Shown here: positions 1 through 9,761 of the stretch, one piece after another | Layout: every line of letters starts with the position of its first letter | How positions within the stretch are numbered: the first letter of the stretch is position 1 | Position numbers and translations under genes: made by a program | DNA from: Stenotrophomonas maltophilia | GTDB lineage: Bacteria > Pseudomonadota > Gammaproteobacteria > Xanthomonadales > Xanthomonadaceae | DNA length: 64,000 nt | Assembly: GCF_900186865.1 (NCBI RefSeq) | Contig: NZ_LT906480.1 | Location: 638,001 to 702,000, forward strand | Reading direction: 5' to 3' | Notes under the pieces: generated by a model | The model's input: the letters and a program-made list of their open reading frames with translations, nothing else | Database searches by the model: none | Told to the model about the DNA's origin: nothing

Positions 1-3000
1 GCGGCGGGATTCCACCAGGGATCGAAATGGATGACGGTGTCGGCCGCGGTCAGGTTCAACCCCACGCCACCTGCCTTGAGGCTGATCAGGAACACCGGGA
101 TTTCACCCTGCATGAAACGCTGCACCGGCGTGGCCCGGTCCTGGGTATCACCGGTCAGGGTCACATAGGCCAGTCCCAGATCGTCCAGCGCCTGCGCGAT
201 CAGCGACAGCATGCCGGTGAACTGCGAGAACACCAGGATGCGACGACCTTCCTCGACCATCGGCGGCAGCATCTCGCGCAACAGATCCAGTTTGGCCGAG
301 CCTGCAGCCCGTGCCGGTGCGTTGCCCGGCAGCAGGCGCGGATCGCAGCAGACCTGGCGCAGTTTCAGCAATGCATCCAGCACCACGATATGGCTGCGCG
401 CCAGCCCGCTGCCGCTGATGGCCTCGCGCACCTGCTTTTCCATCGCTGCACGCACGGTTTCATAGAGATCACGCTGGCCGCCCTCCATTTCGACCGCACG
501 GGTAATGAGGGTCTTGGGCGGAAGCTCCGACGCGACCTGGTCCTTGCGTCGGCGCAGGATGAACGGGCGCAACCGCTGCGCCAGCAGCTGGGCACGGCGA
601 TGGTCGCTGCCGCGTTCGATGGGGTGGCGCCAATACTGGTTGAACTGCTTCTCGGTGCCGAGCAGGCCGGGCAGCAGGAAATCGAACTGCGTCCACAGTT
701 CGCCCAGGTGGTTTTCCAGCGGCGTGCCGGTCAGGCACAGGCGATGGCGGGCCTGCAACGTGCGCAGGGTGACGGCAGCGCGTGATTTCGGATTCTTCAC
801 CTGCTGGGCTTCATCCAGAATCAGCAGATGGTAGGCATATGCCTGCAGCGCCTGCTCGTCGCGCCACAGCAGGGGGTACGTGGTCAGTACAAGATCGTGT
901 TCGGGGATGGCCTCGAACAGCGCTTCACGTGCCGGTCCATGCAGGGTCAGCACACGCAGGGCAGGGGTGAAGCGTGCCGCTTCGCTCTGCCAGTTGTGCA
1001 GCAGCGAGGTCGGCACCACCAGCAGCGCCGGCTGGTCCAGGCGGCCACTTTCCTTCTCGACCAGCAGATGCGCCAGGGTCTGCAGAGTCTTGCCCAGCCC
1101 CATGTCATCGGCCAGCACGCCGCCCAAGCCCTGCTGGCGCAGGTACTGCAGCCACGACAGGCCCTCGAGCTGATAGGGGCGAAGCGTTGCCTCCAGCCCT
1201 GCCGGCGGCGGTACTTCGCTCAGTGCGGGTGCCTGCATCAGCCGCTGCACGAGCGCCTGGGTATCATTGCGGCCACGGAACTGCAGGCGCGCAGTGTCCT
1301 GCAGCGCCTGCAGGCGGCCACGGTCAAGCGCAGACAGGCGCAGCGGCGCGCCACGCTGGGCAAACAGGTCCGCCAACAGGGCCATGATCGGCTTGAGTCG
1401 TGCGGCCCGCAGTGCCAGGCGCGAGTTGTCGCCCGTCGTCAACAGGATGTTCTCGTCGTCGCCGATGTCATCCAGCTGGCCACGCATCCAGCGAGGGTCG
1501 GCCTGCAGCACCTGCTGCAGCAGCGGAACCATCGACACATCGCGGCCTTCCACCTGGACGTCCAGGCCCAGGTTGAACCAGCCCGCGTCTTCCGGGTCCG
1601 CCTGGATGTCCAGGTCGATCTCCTCCACCCGGGTGATGCGATGGCGGAAATCCTCGTCCGCCTCCACCTTCCAGCCCAAGGCTTCCAGGCGCGGCACGTC
1701 GTCCAGGAGGAACCGTGTCCAGTCATGGGTACGCAGCTGGAACTGCGGGCCGGCGCCTTCCAGTGGCGCCCGCGGAGCCGTGTCGCGATGCAAGCCCACC
1801 GTGCGCAGCTCGGCCTCGCGCCGAGATTCCTCACCCAGGTCGCGGGGCAGCAGTGCGAGCTGGCCCTCCGGATCGTGGGCGAACAGGCTCGGATCATCCA
1901 GGAACCGCACGTGCTCGTCGTACTCGAAGGCCACGGTTGCGATATCGGCCCATTGCGAAGGGTCGCGGGGGCCGAGCCACGGCGGCCGGAATTTGATCGT
2001 ATGCAGGCGCAGCACGGGGGTCATGGCGCTGATCTGCAGCGTAGGCAGTGTGTCGCCTGCACCGGGGCGCGGCAGCGCGGGGTCGATCTGTTGCAGCAGT
2101 TGCGCCACTATCGGTTCCTCATCGGGGAGCAGGTGGGGAAGGGCGAGAAACGCGTCCGCGTCCTCCGGCTTGACGTCCAGCAAGAGAAGGCCGACTTCAC
2201 CGGAGACCGGATCCAGGTAACCGGCACTAGATCCCAGTACGAGGCCGTCCGCATCGCCTTCCACGCTCAGTGTCGGCGCCAGCAGCAACCTGCCGTGAGT
2301 CGTCTCTGCGCTCCACCCCAACGTACCGCGACGTGGTGCGCCGGGCCTGGCCGGCACGCGATCATGCATGCCACATGACACCCAGCCATGCCCGCTGGAC
2401 ACGATCGACTGCAGGATCGTGCCGACGTCGAACCACTCCGGCGGTTTTACCGACTGATGCAGGGCCCACAGCTGCGCCACCGCGGCCAGGTCGGCCTGCG
2501 TCAGGTAGGCGGGCGGTTCCAGCAACAGCTGAGGGGTGATTTCCTGCCACTTGTCGAACTCGATCGTATCGTCGAGGGCGTATTTGACGCGGCGGAGCAG
2601 GATGGAAGGCCGGTGATTGAACGTGGACAGCTCGAAGATGATGCCGCTTCTACGTGACCGGGGAGGCTGGGTTCTGACGGACTGCCAGCGTGACAGCTGT
2701 TCCAGCAGTTCGCGGCGTGGCGACTGGACCGGTTCGTGCTCCGACGCTGGATCGTCATCGCCCAGGTCTGCTGCGTCCAGCATGTGGGCGACAAGCACGG
2801 CTGCCACGTGCTTGCAGTGACGGCCGACAGGGCACGAGCATTCACTTTGCAGGCGGCTGCGAGGATGGCGCAGGCTGGCTTCCAGATCGATCTCCACCCG
2901 GTAGGGATATCTGGCTGAGCCTTTCACTTCGGCGATGAGCATTCCACTGGTCAGATGCATGTTGCGGACACCGGACAGGCAACGTTCGCTCTTTTCCAGT

Positions 3001-3053
3001 GTCCACGCGTCCATCCAGCGGAGCAGGTCTTCTTCGGTGTAGGTCTGGGCCAT
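1..3053 (-). CDS. SNF2-family DNA helicase/ATPase with SWIM zinc finger (3' end cut by window)
   Basis: The complement strand reads open from an ATG at 3053 to base 1, so about 1017 codons are present and the C-terminus is missing. Near residues 70-82 there is a CSC-(5)-CKH SWIM zinc-finger pattern. Around residue 650 is the SNF2 Walker A (ADDMGLGKT), and near residue 744 a DEAQ box ([11 protein letters not shown]). Helicase C follows with [10 protein letters not shown] and a [15 protein letters not shown] stretch, and the read stops at DPWWNPA. This is the bacterial HepA/SNF2 layout; such proteins are nucleic-acid-dependent ATPases thought to remodel protein-DNA or RNA polymerase complexes. 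In-frame ATGs at 3074, 3086 and 3104 are alternative starts; 3053 is chosen because conserved-looking sequence begins there. Long plus-strand open frames over this gene are GC-driven shadows. Confidence 0.93.
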   Translation of the reverse strand, partial: MAQTYTEEDLLRWMDAWTLEKSERCLSGVRNMHLTSGMLIAEVKGSARYPYRVEIDLEASLRHPRSRLQSECSCPVGRHCKHVAAVLVAHMLDAADLGDDDPASEHEPVQSPRRELLEQLSRWQSVRTQPPRSRRSGIIFELSTFNHRPSILLRRVKYALDDTIEFDKWQEITPQLLLEPPAYLTQADLAAVAQLWALHQSVKPPEWFDVGTILQSIVSSGHGWVSCGMHDRVPARPGAPRRGTLGWSAETTHGRLLLAPTLSVEGDADGLVLGSSAGYLDPVSGEVGLLLLDVKPEDADAFLALPHLLPDEEPIVAQLLQQIDPALPRPGAGDTLPTLQISAMTPVLRLHTIKFRPPWLGPRDPSQWADIATVAFEYDEHVRFLDDPSLFAHDPEGQLALLPRDLGEESRREAELRTVGLHRDTAPRAPLEGAGPQFQLRTHDWTRFLLDDVPRLEALGWKVEADEDFRHRITRVEEIDLDIQADPEDAGWFNLGLDVQVEGRDVSMVPLLQQVLQADPRWMRGQLDDIGDDENILLTTGDNSRLALRAARLKPIMALLADLFAQRGAPLRLSALDRGRLQALQDTARLQFRGRNDTQALVQRLMQAPALSEVPPPAGLEATLRPYQLEGLSWLQYLRQQGLGGVLADDMGLGKTLQTLAHLLVEKESGRLDQPALLVVPTSLLHNWQSEAARFTPALRVLTLHGPAREALFEAIPEHDLVLTTYPLLWRDEQALQAYAYHLLILDEAQQVKNPKSRAAVTLRTLQARHRLCLTGTPLENHLGELWTQFDFLLPGLLGTEKQFNQYWRHPIERGSDHRRAQLLAQRLRPFILRRRKDQVASELPPKTLITRAVEMEGGQRDLYETVRAAMEKQVREAISGSGLARSHIVVLDALLKLRQVCCDPRLLPGNAPARAAGSAKLDLLREMLPPMVEEGRRILVFSQFTGMLSLIAQALDDLGLAYVTLTGDTQDRATPVQRFMQGEIPVFLISLKAGGVGLNLTAADTVIHFDPWWNPA

Positions 3054-3171
3054 CAACGAGGGTGGGCCGGGCATGGGGCCGGCCATGGCAGGGGAACCGG
3101 GCATTCTACGGAACCCCGTGCGATGCCCGTGCAATGCTGCGGCGCATCCAGGCCCTTCGCCGCCCTCCAGC

Positions 3172-3177
3172 TAGAAT
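3172..3177 (+). promoter_or_regulatory. candidate -10 box for the CoA-transferase genes
   Basis: TAGAAT lies 16 bases before the GTG start and 34 before the first ATG of the CoA-transferase alpha gene. No good -35 is visible at 17 bases. The gap to the divergent helicase is only about 140 bp, so promoters for both must sit here. Confidence 0.3.
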
Positions 3178-3192
3178 GCGGTCATCCTCAAC

Positions 3193-3942
3193 GTGCAGGG
3201 TAGTACAGCAATGCAGCAATCGACTTCCACCGGCAAGCGCAGCAAGCGCTTCGCCAGTGCGGCGGAGGCCCTGCAAGGGGTGGTCGCCGATGGCCAGACG
3301 CTGGCCGTGGGCGGCTTCGGCCTGTGTGGCATTCCCGAGGCCCTGATCGCCGCGCTGCGCGACAGTGGTGCCAAGGGCCTGACCGTGATCTCCAACAATG
3401 CCGGCGTTGATGGTTTCGGCCTCGGCCAACTGCTGGAAACCCGGCAGATCAAGAAGATGATTTCGTCCTACGTGGGCGAGAACAAGGAGTTCGAGCGGCA
3501 GTTCCTGGCCGGCGAGCTCGAGCTGGAATTCAACCCGCAGGGCACCCTGGCCGAGCGCCTGCGTGCCGGCGGTGCGGGCATTCCGGCGTTCTTCACTGCC
3601 ACCGGCTACGGCACCGTGGTGGCCGAGGGCAAGGAAACCCGCGAGTTCGACGGCAAGCACTACGTGATGGAAACCGCGCTGCGCGCCGACGTGGCGCTGG
3701 TCAAGGCGTGGAAGGCCGACGAGGCCGGCAACCTGGTGTTCCGCAAGACCGCGCGCAACTTCAACCCTGCCTGTGCGATGGCCGGCAAGATCTGCATCGT
3801 GGAGGTAGAGGAGGTGGTACCGGTCGGTGCCATCGATCCGGATCAGGTGCACCTGCCGGGCATCTACGTGCACCGCATCGTGCACAACGCGCATCCTGAA
3901 AAACGCATCGAACAGCGCACCATCCGCGCGGAGGGCAACTGA
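3193..3942 (+). CDS. scoA: 3-oxoacid (succinyl-CoA:acetoacetate) CoA-transferase subunit A
   Basis: Alpha subunit of a two-subunit class I CoA-transferase, which moves CoA between succinyl-CoA and a 3-oxoacid such as acetoacetate in the cytoplasm. The N-terminal third shows the family glycine cluster ([15 protein letters not shown]) and SNNAG. The rest ([21 protein letters not shown] segment, [30 protein letters not shown]) is typical of SCOT/AtoD-type A subunits. A GTG at 3193 gives 249 residues; the ATG at 3211 gives 243 and is equally plausible. One base separates it from the ATG of subunit B, so the two are co-translated. Its likely role is ketone-body or branched-chain/short-chain acid catabolism. 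Confidence 0.92.
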   Translation: MQGSTAMQQSTSTGKRSKRFASAAEALQGVVADGQTLAVGGFGLCGIPEALIAALRDSGAKGLTVISNNAGVDGFGLGQLLETRQIKKMISSYVGENKEFERQFLAGELELEFNPQGTLAERLRAGGAGIPAFFTATGYGTVVAEGKETREFDGKHYVMETALRADVALVKAWKADEAGNLVFRKTARNFNPACAMAGKICIVEVEEVVPVGAIDPDQVHLPGIYVHRIVHNAHPEKRIEQRTIRAEGN

Positions 3943-3943
3943 C

Positions 3944-4576
3944 ATGGCGTGGACCCGTGACGAGATGGCGGCACGCGCCGCCCGCGAACTGACCGATGGT
4001 GCGTACGTGAACCTGGGCATCGGCCTGCCGACACTGGTCGCCAACCACATCCCTGAAGGCGTGGACGTGTGGCTGCAGTCGGAGAACGGCCTGCTCGGTA
4101 TCGGCCCGTTCCCGACCGACGCGGAAGTGGACGCCGACCTGATCAATGCCGGCAAGCAGACCGTGACCGCACGCGACGGTGCCAGCTATTTCGGCAGCCA
4201 CGACAGCTTCGCGATGATCCGCGGTGGCCACGTCAACCTGGCCATCCTCGGTGCCATGCAGGTCACCGACAAGGGCGACCTGGCCAACTGGATGGTGCCC
4301 GGCAAGATGGTCAAAGGCATGGGCGGCGCGATGGACCTGGTGGCCGGGGTGCAGCGCGTGGTGGTGCTGATGGAGCACACCGCCAAGAACGGCGAGCACA
4401 AGATCCTGGCCGAATGCACGCTGCCGCTGACCGGCGTCGGCGTGGTCGACCGCATCATCACCGACCTGGCCGTGTTCGATGTCACCGACGCGGGCCTGCA
4501 GCTGGTGGAAGCCGCACCGGGAGTCAGCGATGACGAACTGAAGGAAAAAACCGGCGTGGCGTTCGCCCGCAGCTGA
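3944..4576 (+). CDS. scoB: 3-oxoacid CoA-transferase subunit B
   Basis: A 210-residue beta subunit that carries the catalytic glutamate of class I CoA-transferases. The signature [10 protein letters not shown] near residue 47 holds the Glu that forms the enzyme-CoA thioester. Other family blocks are [13 protein letters not shown] at the N-terminus, [15 protein letters not shown] in the middle and [19 protein letters not shown] near the end. The start at 3944 is fixed by position one base after the subunit A stop; longer upstream extensions in this frame are antisense-like and lie within scoA. It is convergent with the polysaccharide gene that ends 10 bp downstream. Confidence 0.94.
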   Translation: MAWTRDEMAARAARELTDGAYVNLGIGLPTLVANHIPEGVDVWLQSENGLLGIGPFPTDAEVDADLINAGKQTVTARDGASYFGSHDSFAMIRGGHVNLAILGAMQVTDKGDLANWMVPGKMVKGMGGAMDLVAGVQRVVVLMEHTAKNGEHKILAECTLPLTGVGVVDRIITDLAVFDVTDAGLQLVEAAPGVSDDELKEKTGVAFARS

Positions 4577-4586
4577 GGCCGGAGCC

Positions 4587-6710
4587 TCAGCGCTTTCGGG
4601 CGTAAGCATATTCCGAGGAGGAAGCGCGCGGGGGAGCGCCTTCCACCTCGGAGGTGTCGGCCACGGTGAACCCGGCAGCGGACACTACGGCTCCAGTCGC
4701 ACGCTCGATGGCATGCGCCAGCGTGCCATCGATCTGCCCCGCTTCAGTGTCGAACATGCTCGGCAGCAGATGGGCATCGAGCAGCGGGCGCAGCGCCGGC
4801 AGGCGTACCCAGAACATGCTGCCGGACGCGAACTGCCCGTCACCGGGCGCGCTGTCCAGGCCCAGCAATGCCCACAGCCGCTCCATGCGCTGCGCATTGC
4901 CGCCGATGTAGTCGGCTACCTTCAGCAGGTGGCCCGCCGGAGCCATCAGGCCGATGCTGGGATTTGCCAGCAGATGGGCCAGGTTCGCCGCAGCCTGCGC
5001 AGTGCCCAGCAGCGCATCGACCATCTCGCGCCGCCACTGGTCACCATTGTCGCGGTGGGTGGAGCGCTTGGTGTGCAGCTTCAGCACCAGCGATTCGTTC
5101 TGCTGCAGCAACCGGTCGGCGGCGTGCAGGAACGGCAGGACGTCCCGGCCGTGGTTGTCGTAGACCCAGATTTCAGCGGTCAGGCCCTGCGCATCGACGA
5201 TCGACTGCACCTGTGGCTGACGCTCGCCTGTCGTGGTGATGACCAGGCGTGCCTGTAGCCCGCTGTCCTTAACCGCCTGCAACAGCTCCGGCAGTGCATC
5301 CAGGTACCACGCGTGGATGACGATGCAGGGACGCGACGGAGCGGCCTGCGAGGGGAACAGCGCGCGCCGGGTGGCCTGCAGCCAGGCATGGCCGAGACGG
5401 GCATCGGGTTCAAGAACAGCGCTTTCGGCCCATTCGTTCCAGGCATTGATGAATACCAGGCGCCGAGCAGGCGCCACATCACGCAGGCGCTGGTGCACCG
5501 TGTCGTGCAACCAGTCGCTGTAGCCACGCGGCGACGCGTGAAGCAGCACGCGGCCGCGTCCCGGGCGGCGCGCTTCGTTGTCCCAGCCAGGGTTGACACC
5601 TGGATACAACGGATAGTCCGCCAGTGGTGCACGGCGCATCTGTGTCGCCAGCTCGCGCCAGTCGCGCACGTCGCCTTCGTAATCGGGATTGAGCAGGAAC
5701 TGCGTGGTGTTCAGCTGGCGCGGGGCGGCAATATTCGGTGGGAACTCCACTGCGGCATCGAAGCCGATGTCGCGGGGGTCCGGGCGTTCGAAACTCTGCA
5801 CGTAGGCCAGATGGATCTCGCCGATGCCATTGTCACGGCACCAGCCACGCCAGCGCGCCGCCGTAGCCTTGGGGTCGGGCAGCAACTGTGGCCGGTACAG
5901 CAGCAACACCGGTCGTCCCTCGATCTTCAACGCACGCCGGTCGCGCAGGTAATCGGCAACGTGGGCGATGAACGCCAGATCATCCTCGGCACTGTGCTGT
6001 TGGCCGATCAGTACGTCCTGGTTGCGCCCATCCCAGCGCCGGGTCCAGTTCTCGTTGGCCCAACACAGGCAGAACGGCAGCTCGATCGTGCTGTCGCCCA
6101 ACCACTGCCGCAGCGGCCGCTCCATCAGCGTGTGGCCGCTGAACCAGTAGAAGTAGAAGCAGAAAGCGCCGATGCCATGGTCTGCAGCGAGTTTGGCCTG
6201 CGCCCGCAGCGTCTCGCCAACACGAAGGTCATAGAAGCCCAGGTCGCCGGGCAGGCGTGGCTGTACATGGCCCTCGAACTGGGGCAGGGCGCGGCTGACA
6301 TTTCGCCATTCAGTGAAGCCCTTGCCCCACCAGGCATCGTTCTCTTCGAACGGATGGAACTGGGGCAGATAGAAGGCCACCAGCGTAGCTGGCAGCGTGG
6401 CAGGCAATGGCGCGTCATCTTCGGCGGCGTAGCCGATCGCCCGTTCATCGGCGCGCTGCAGTGGACGGGTACCGTCGGCAGCGGCGCCGATGCGACCACG
6501 CGGCGGAGGGGGACTCCAGCTGCCAATGCGATCCAGGCCCCGGTTGCGCAGCCGATCACGCAGCGACGCAGGCATCGGCAGGGCACGGAACAGTGCGCGC
6601 AGGACCGAGAAGGTGAGCTGGCGGATGCCGGGCGCCGCGTGGCTCATGGATGGAACTTGGGAAAAGAGGGGCGGCGCATGATTCGGGACCAACGGTGGGA
6701 CTGCAGCCAT
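4587..6710 (-). CDS. WbsX-like / RgpF-like polysaccharide biosynthesis protein
   Basis: A roughly 690-707 residue protein in two parts. Residues ~105-460 match the WbsX (GH99-like) family: VAFYLPQFHPFEENDAWWG, GFTEWRNV, FCFYFYWFSGHTLME, CWANENWTRRWDG and FINAWNEWAES. The C-terminal ~220 residues match the RgpF/rhamnan-synthesis domain (CIVIHAWYLDALPELL, WVYDNHGRDVLPFL, VLKLHTKRSTH). Such proteins sit in LPS O-antigen or cell-wall rhamnan loci, where they are thought to act on surface glycan in the cytoplasm. The exact reaction is not established. The start at 6710 is the first ATG; a Met at 6647 (MSHAAPG) is an alternative, and neither has a clear Shine-Dalgarno sequence. No other O-antigen genes lie beside it. 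Confidence 0.85.
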   Translation of the reverse strand: MAAVPPLVPNHAPPLFSQVPSMSHAAPGIRQLTFSVLRALFRALPMPASLRDRLRNRGLDRIGSWSPPPPRGRIGAAADGTRPLQRADERAIGYAAEDDAPLPATLPATLVAFYLPQFHPFEENDAWWGKGFTEWRNVSRALPQFEGHVQPRLPGDLGFYDLRVGETLRAQAKLAADHGIGAFCFYFYWFSGHTLMERPLRQWLGDSTIELPFCLCWANENWTRRWDGRNQDVLIGQQHSAEDDLAFIAHVADYLRDRRALKIEGRPVLLLYRPQLLPDPKATAARWRGWCRDNGIGEIHLAYVQSFERPDPRDIGFDAAVEFPPNIAAPRQLNTTQFLLNPDYEGDVRDWRELATQMRRAPLADYPLYPGVNPGWDNEARRPGRGRVLLHASPRGYSDWLHDTVHQRLRDVAPARRLVFINAWNEWAESAVLEPDARLGHAWLQATRRALFPSQAAPSRPCIVIHAWYLDALPELLQAVKDSGLQARLVITTTGERQPQVQSIVDAQGLTAEIWVYDNHGRDVLPFLHAADRLLQQNESLVLKLHTKRSTHRDNGDQWRREMVDALLGTAQAAANLAHLLANPSIGLMAPAGHLLKVADYIGGNAQRMERLWALLGLDSAPGDGQFASGSMFWVRLPALRPLLDAHLLPSMFDTEAGQIDGTLAHAIERATGAVVSAAGFTVADTSEVEGAPPRASSSEYAYARKR

Positions 6711-6772
6711 TTTCCGGTAATCGTCGCTGCAACGGCAAATCCATCAAATCCATCAGGTGCTACTGTGCCGCC

Positions 6773-7360
6773 ATGCTGTTCCCCCACGACCTTCCCGATG
6801 CGGACGTCCGCCACCTCCCGGCCTGGCTGTCTCCCGCCGAGGCCGATGCCTTGCAGCGCGATCTGCAAGCCGGCGTGCCGTGGGAGGTGCATCGCATCCG
6901 CATGTTCGGCAGCTGGGTGGATTCGCCACGGTTGAGCTGCTGGATAGGTGATCCGCAGGCGCGCTATCGCTACTCGGGGGCAGAATTCGTGCCGCACCCG
7001 TGGCCGCCGTCCCTGCAGGGCATGCGCGAGCGCCTGCAGGACGATGGCTTCGGCCGCTTCAACAGCGTACTGCTGAACCGCTATCGCGGCGGTGACGATT
7101 ACATGGGCTGGCACAGCGACGACGAGCCCGAACTGGGCCCGGCGCCGGTGATCGCCTCGCTGAGCCTGGGCGCGGCACGGCGCTTCCTGCTGCGCCGGCG
7201 AGACGATACGGCGCGCAAGGCGGAGTATCTGCTCGGCCATGGCGACCTGCTGGTGATGGCCGGGCAGACCCAGCGCTTCTACCAGCACGCGCTGCCGAAG
7301 ATGGCGCGCGTGCAGGGCGAGCGGATCAACCTGACGTTCCGCTGGATTGCGCCACGCTGA
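6773..7360 (+). CDS. AlkB-like 2-oxoglutarate/Fe(II)-dependent dioxygenase
   Basis: A 195-residue protein of the AlkB superfamily, which oxidatively removes alkyl lesions such as 1-methyladenine and 3-methylcytosine from nucleic acids. The iron site is visible as HSD in MGWHSDDEP with the distal His in FYQHALPK. The 2-oxoglutarate arginines lie in the terminal RINLTFRW. NSVLLNRYRGGDDYMGWH matches the ALKBH2/3-type substrate-side segment better than E. coli AlkB. The ATG at 6773 starts the recognisable fold; the open frame extends upstream to 6650 through sequence antisense to the neighbouring WbsX gene, and that extension is discarded. It is divergent from WbsX and convergent with the lipoprotein gene, 4 bp away. 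Confidence 0.9.
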   Translation: MLFPHDLPDADVRHLPAWLSPAEADALQRDLQAGVPWEVHRIRMFGSWVDSPRLSCWIGDPQARYRYSGAEFVPHPWPPSLQGMRERLQDDGFGRFNSVLLNRYRGGDDYMGWHSDDEPELGPAPVIASLSLGAARRFLLRRRDDTARKAEYLLGHGDLLVMAGQTQRFYQHALPKMARVQGERINLTFRWIAPR

Positions 7361-7364
7361 TCGA

Positions 7365-8006
7365 TCAGCGCGTGACGGTCGGCTGGTCGGCCTGCCCGCT
7401 CACCAGCGTCCAGCCCACCACGTCCTGCGCCAGCTGCTGCAGGCCACGTTCGAAGGCGGCGGTGACGGCCGGCACGTCGGTACTGCCGACCGGCTGTGCC
7501 TGACGGAAGGTACGGTCGGCGACCACGCGCTGATCGGCGACGTGGATCAGCTTGGCGTTGACCTCGATCACCACGGTCGGCGTGGCCTGGCCCTGGTAGT
7601 CCGACTCGAAGCGGCGCACGTCGGTGGACAGCTTGTAGTCGGCGCGGATGCCGGCGGTGCTGCGGGCGACGCCGTGGATGCGTCCGGAATCTTCAAAGCC
7701 GCGCAGCAAGGTGTCCTCGATCATGTCGGTGGCCGGCTGGGCCCAGCTGGCGCCCTTGTAGATCTCCAGCTGCGACGGGGTCGGCCGCACGTTGATGCGC
7801 GGGCTGTCGACCATGCGTGCGGCGCTGGGCTTGGCCAGTACCAGCTGCCAGCTGGCCTGCGGCCACGCCGGATCGGCCTTCACCTGCACGGCGGGCGAGT
7901 ACAGCGTCACTGCGGTTTTCTCGCTGCTGCCAAGGATGGAGCAGCCGCCCAGCAGGGTGACCAGCGAAGCGGCCAGCAGCAGGCGCGGAAGGGGCATCGG
8001 GCTCAT
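7365..8006 (-). CDS. ABC-type transport auxiliary lipoprotein (PqiC/DUF330-like)
   Basis: A 213-residue predicted lipoprotein, last gene of the MCE transporter operon. The signal peptide ends in a lipobox (LLGGCS, Cys at ~22). The body matches the auxiliary-lipoprotein family paired with MlaD-type transporters (VTLYSPAVQV early, DYKLSTDVRRFE and VVIEVNAKLIH in the second half). It is expected at the outer membrane's inner leaflet, receiving or delivering lipid with the MCE protein. Its start overlaps the MCE gene stop by 4 bp, so translation is coupled. Confidence 0.85.
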   Translation of the reverse strand: MSPMPLPRLLLAASLVTLLGGCSILGSSEKTAVTLYSPAVQVKADPAWPQASWQLVLAKPSAARMVDSPRINVRPTPSQLEIYKGASWAQPATDMIEDTLLRGFEDSGRIHGVARSTAGIRADYKLSTDVRRFESDYQGQATPTVVIEVNAKLIHVADQRVVADRTFRQAQPVGSTDVPAVTAAFERGLQQLAQDVVGWTLVSGQADQPTVTR

Positions 8007-8929
8007 TTGGGTTCGAACTCCTTCGGTGCGTCGCGGCCCAGCAGGTAGCGCGCGGGATTGTTCTCGAGGCGGTCGCTGACCCGGCGCAGGTCGCGGATCA
8101 GGCCGCGCAGTTCGGTCAGCGTCGGGCCCAGCTGGCCGAGGCCATCATTGGCGAAGCTGTTGATCGCGGCGCGGTTCTCGCCAAGGATCGAATCGGCGTT
8201 GCCGGCGGCCGAGTCGAGCTTGGCCAGGGTGCCGTCCAGCTTGTCGATGATGCCCGGCAGCTGCTGCACCAGGTTCCTGTCCAGGCGCTCGATGGTGCCG
8301 TTGGTGGTCTTCAACGTGGTGTCCAGGCTGCGGGCGGCGTCGCGCGCGCTGAGCAGCAGCGCCTGGGTACCCTGGTCACGGTCGGCCAAGCCGCCGCTGA
8401 TCGTCTCCAGGTTGGCCAGCGTCGCGTTGATTGAAGCTACGTTGCGATCGCTGAGGATCTGATCCATGCGCTCGACGATGCGGTTGGCGACGTCGGTGAT
8501 GTTCTGCAGCGCCGACGGCGTGGTCGGGATGATCGGGGCCGGGTCCTTGTTGACCGTGGTCAGCGCCGGCGACTGCGGCGTGCCGCCGCTGAGCTGGATG
8601 ATCGATGGGCCGGTCAGGCTGGTGATCGCCAGCTTGGCGCGGGTATCGGTCTTGACCGGGGTGGTCGAGTTCAGGCGGATGCGTGCGACCACCTGGCGCG
8701 GGTCGTCCGGCACCAGGTTCAGTTCGATGATCGAACCGACCGCGATGCCGTTGTACTGCACCGGGCTGCCCACCGACAGGCCGGTCACCGCCTCGCGGAA
8801 CACCACGCGGTATTCCTGCCAGGTGCGGTCGGAGGAGTACTTGGCCGCCCACAGGCCGAAGGCCAGCAGGGCCAAGCCGGTGATCAGGGTGAACGCGCCG
8901 ATCAGCACGTAGTTGGCTTTGGTTTCCAT
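8003..8929 (-). CDS. MlaD/MCE-family lipid-transport periplasmic protein
   Basis: A 308-residue single-MCE protein. One N-terminal transmembrane anchor (residues ~8-27, VLIGAFTLITGLALLAFGLW) precedes the MCE domain (~40-120, including GLSVGSPVQYNGIAVG and the LTGPSIIQLSGG block). A long helical C-terminal region follows (TLANLETISGGLADRD, TIERLDRNLVQQLPGIIDKLDG). In Mla-type systems this subunit forms a hexamer on the permease and provides the lipid channel across the periplasm. Downstream of the ATPase by 3 bp, upstream of the lipoprotein with a 4-bp overlap. Confidence 0.92.
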   Translation of the reverse strand: METKANYVLIGAFTLITGLALLAFGLWAAKYSSDRTWQEYRVVFREAVTGLSVGSPVQYNGIAVGSIIELNLVPDDPRQVVARIRLNSTTPVKTDTRAKLAITSLTGPSIIQLSGGTPQSPALTTVNKDPAPIIPTTPSALQNITDVANRIVERMDQILSDRNVASINATLANLETISGGLADRDQGTQALLLSARDAARSLDTTLKTTNGTIERLDRNLVQQLPGIIDKLDGTLAKLDSAAGNADSILGENRAAINSFANDGLGQLGPTLTELRGLIRDLRRVSDRLENNPARYLLGRDAPKEFEPK

Positions 8930-8932
8930 GGC

Positions 8933-9760
8933 TCAGGCACTCTCGATCTGTTCGCCGCGCGCGGCACGCGCACGCGGTCCGTGGAAGTATTCCTGGATCC
9001 ACGGATGATCCAGTTTCTCGATGTCCGGCAGTGGCGCGTTGGCCACCACTTTGCGGTCGGCGATCACCGCCACCCGGTCGCAGATGGCGTACAGCGTGTC
9101 CAGGTCGTGGGTGATCAGGAACACGGTCAGCCCCAGCGCCTCCTGCAGGGTCTTGATCAGGCGGTCGAACGCGGCCGCACCGATCGGGTCGAGGCCTGCG
9201 GTCGGTTCATCCAGGAACAGCAGCGGCGGGTCCAGCGCCAGCGCGCGGGCCAGGCCAGCGCGCTTGCGCATGCCACCGGACAACTGCGATGGCAGCTTGT
9301 TGATCGCATCGGCGGGAAGGCCGGCCAGCTTCACCTTCAGCAGCGCCAGCTCGTAGTGCCAGCGCTCGGGCAATTCGCGGTGGTGTTCCTTCAAGGGCAC
9401 CTGCACGTTCTCGCCCACGGTCAGCGATGAGAACAGGGCGCCGTCCTGGAACAGCACGCCGGTATTGCGTTCGATGTGCAGGCGGCTCTCGGCGTCGTCG
9501 GCACGCGCGTCGCGGCCCAGCACTTCGATCTGGCCGGCGTCGGGCGTGCGCAGGCCCAGGATCGAGCGCATCAGCACCGACTTGCCGGTGCCCGAGCCAC
9601 CCACCACGCCGAGGATCTCGCCACGGCGCACGTCCAGGTCCAGGTCTTCATGCACGGTCTGGCTGCCGAAGCGGTTGACCAGCCCGCGCACGCGGATGGC
9701 CAGGTCGTGGCCGTCGCCGTCCTGCATGGGTATTTCTTCGGGAGTCGGATGCGTGCTCAT
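8933..9760 (-). CDS. MCE/Mla-type ABC transporter ATP-binding protein
   Basis: A 275-residue ABC ATPase. Walker A is GGSGTGKSVL near residue 55, the signature is LSGGMRKRAGLARAL near 165, and Walker B is LLFLDEPTAGLDP just after; the switch His is in ITHDLD. GGMRKR in place of GGQxQR is characteristic of MlaF-type importers. It would energise phospholipid movement between the membranes. The protein carries an extra ~20-residue N-terminus (starts MSTHPTPEEI); an internal Met near residue 12 is an alternative start. One base separates it from the permease gene. Confidence 0.93.
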   Translation of the reverse strand: MSTHPTPEEIPMQDGDGHDLAIRVRGLVNRFGSQTVHEDLDLDVRRGEILGVVGGSGTGKSVLMRSILGLRTPDAGQIEVLGRDARADDAESRLHIERNTGVLFQDGALFSSLTVGENVQVPLKEHHRELPERWHYELALLKVKLAGLPADAINKLPSQLSGGMRKRAGLARALALDPPLLFLDEPTAGLDPIGAAAFDRLIKTLQEALGLTVFLITHDLDTLYAICDRVAVIADRKVVANAPLPDIEKLDHPWIQEYFHGPRARAARGEQIESA

Positions 9761-9761
9761 G

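Noticed and set aside
828..2378. A 516-codon plus-strand frame over the SNF2 gene
   Set aside because: The complement encodes clear SNF2 motifs through the same bases; the plus frame has no recognisable domain.
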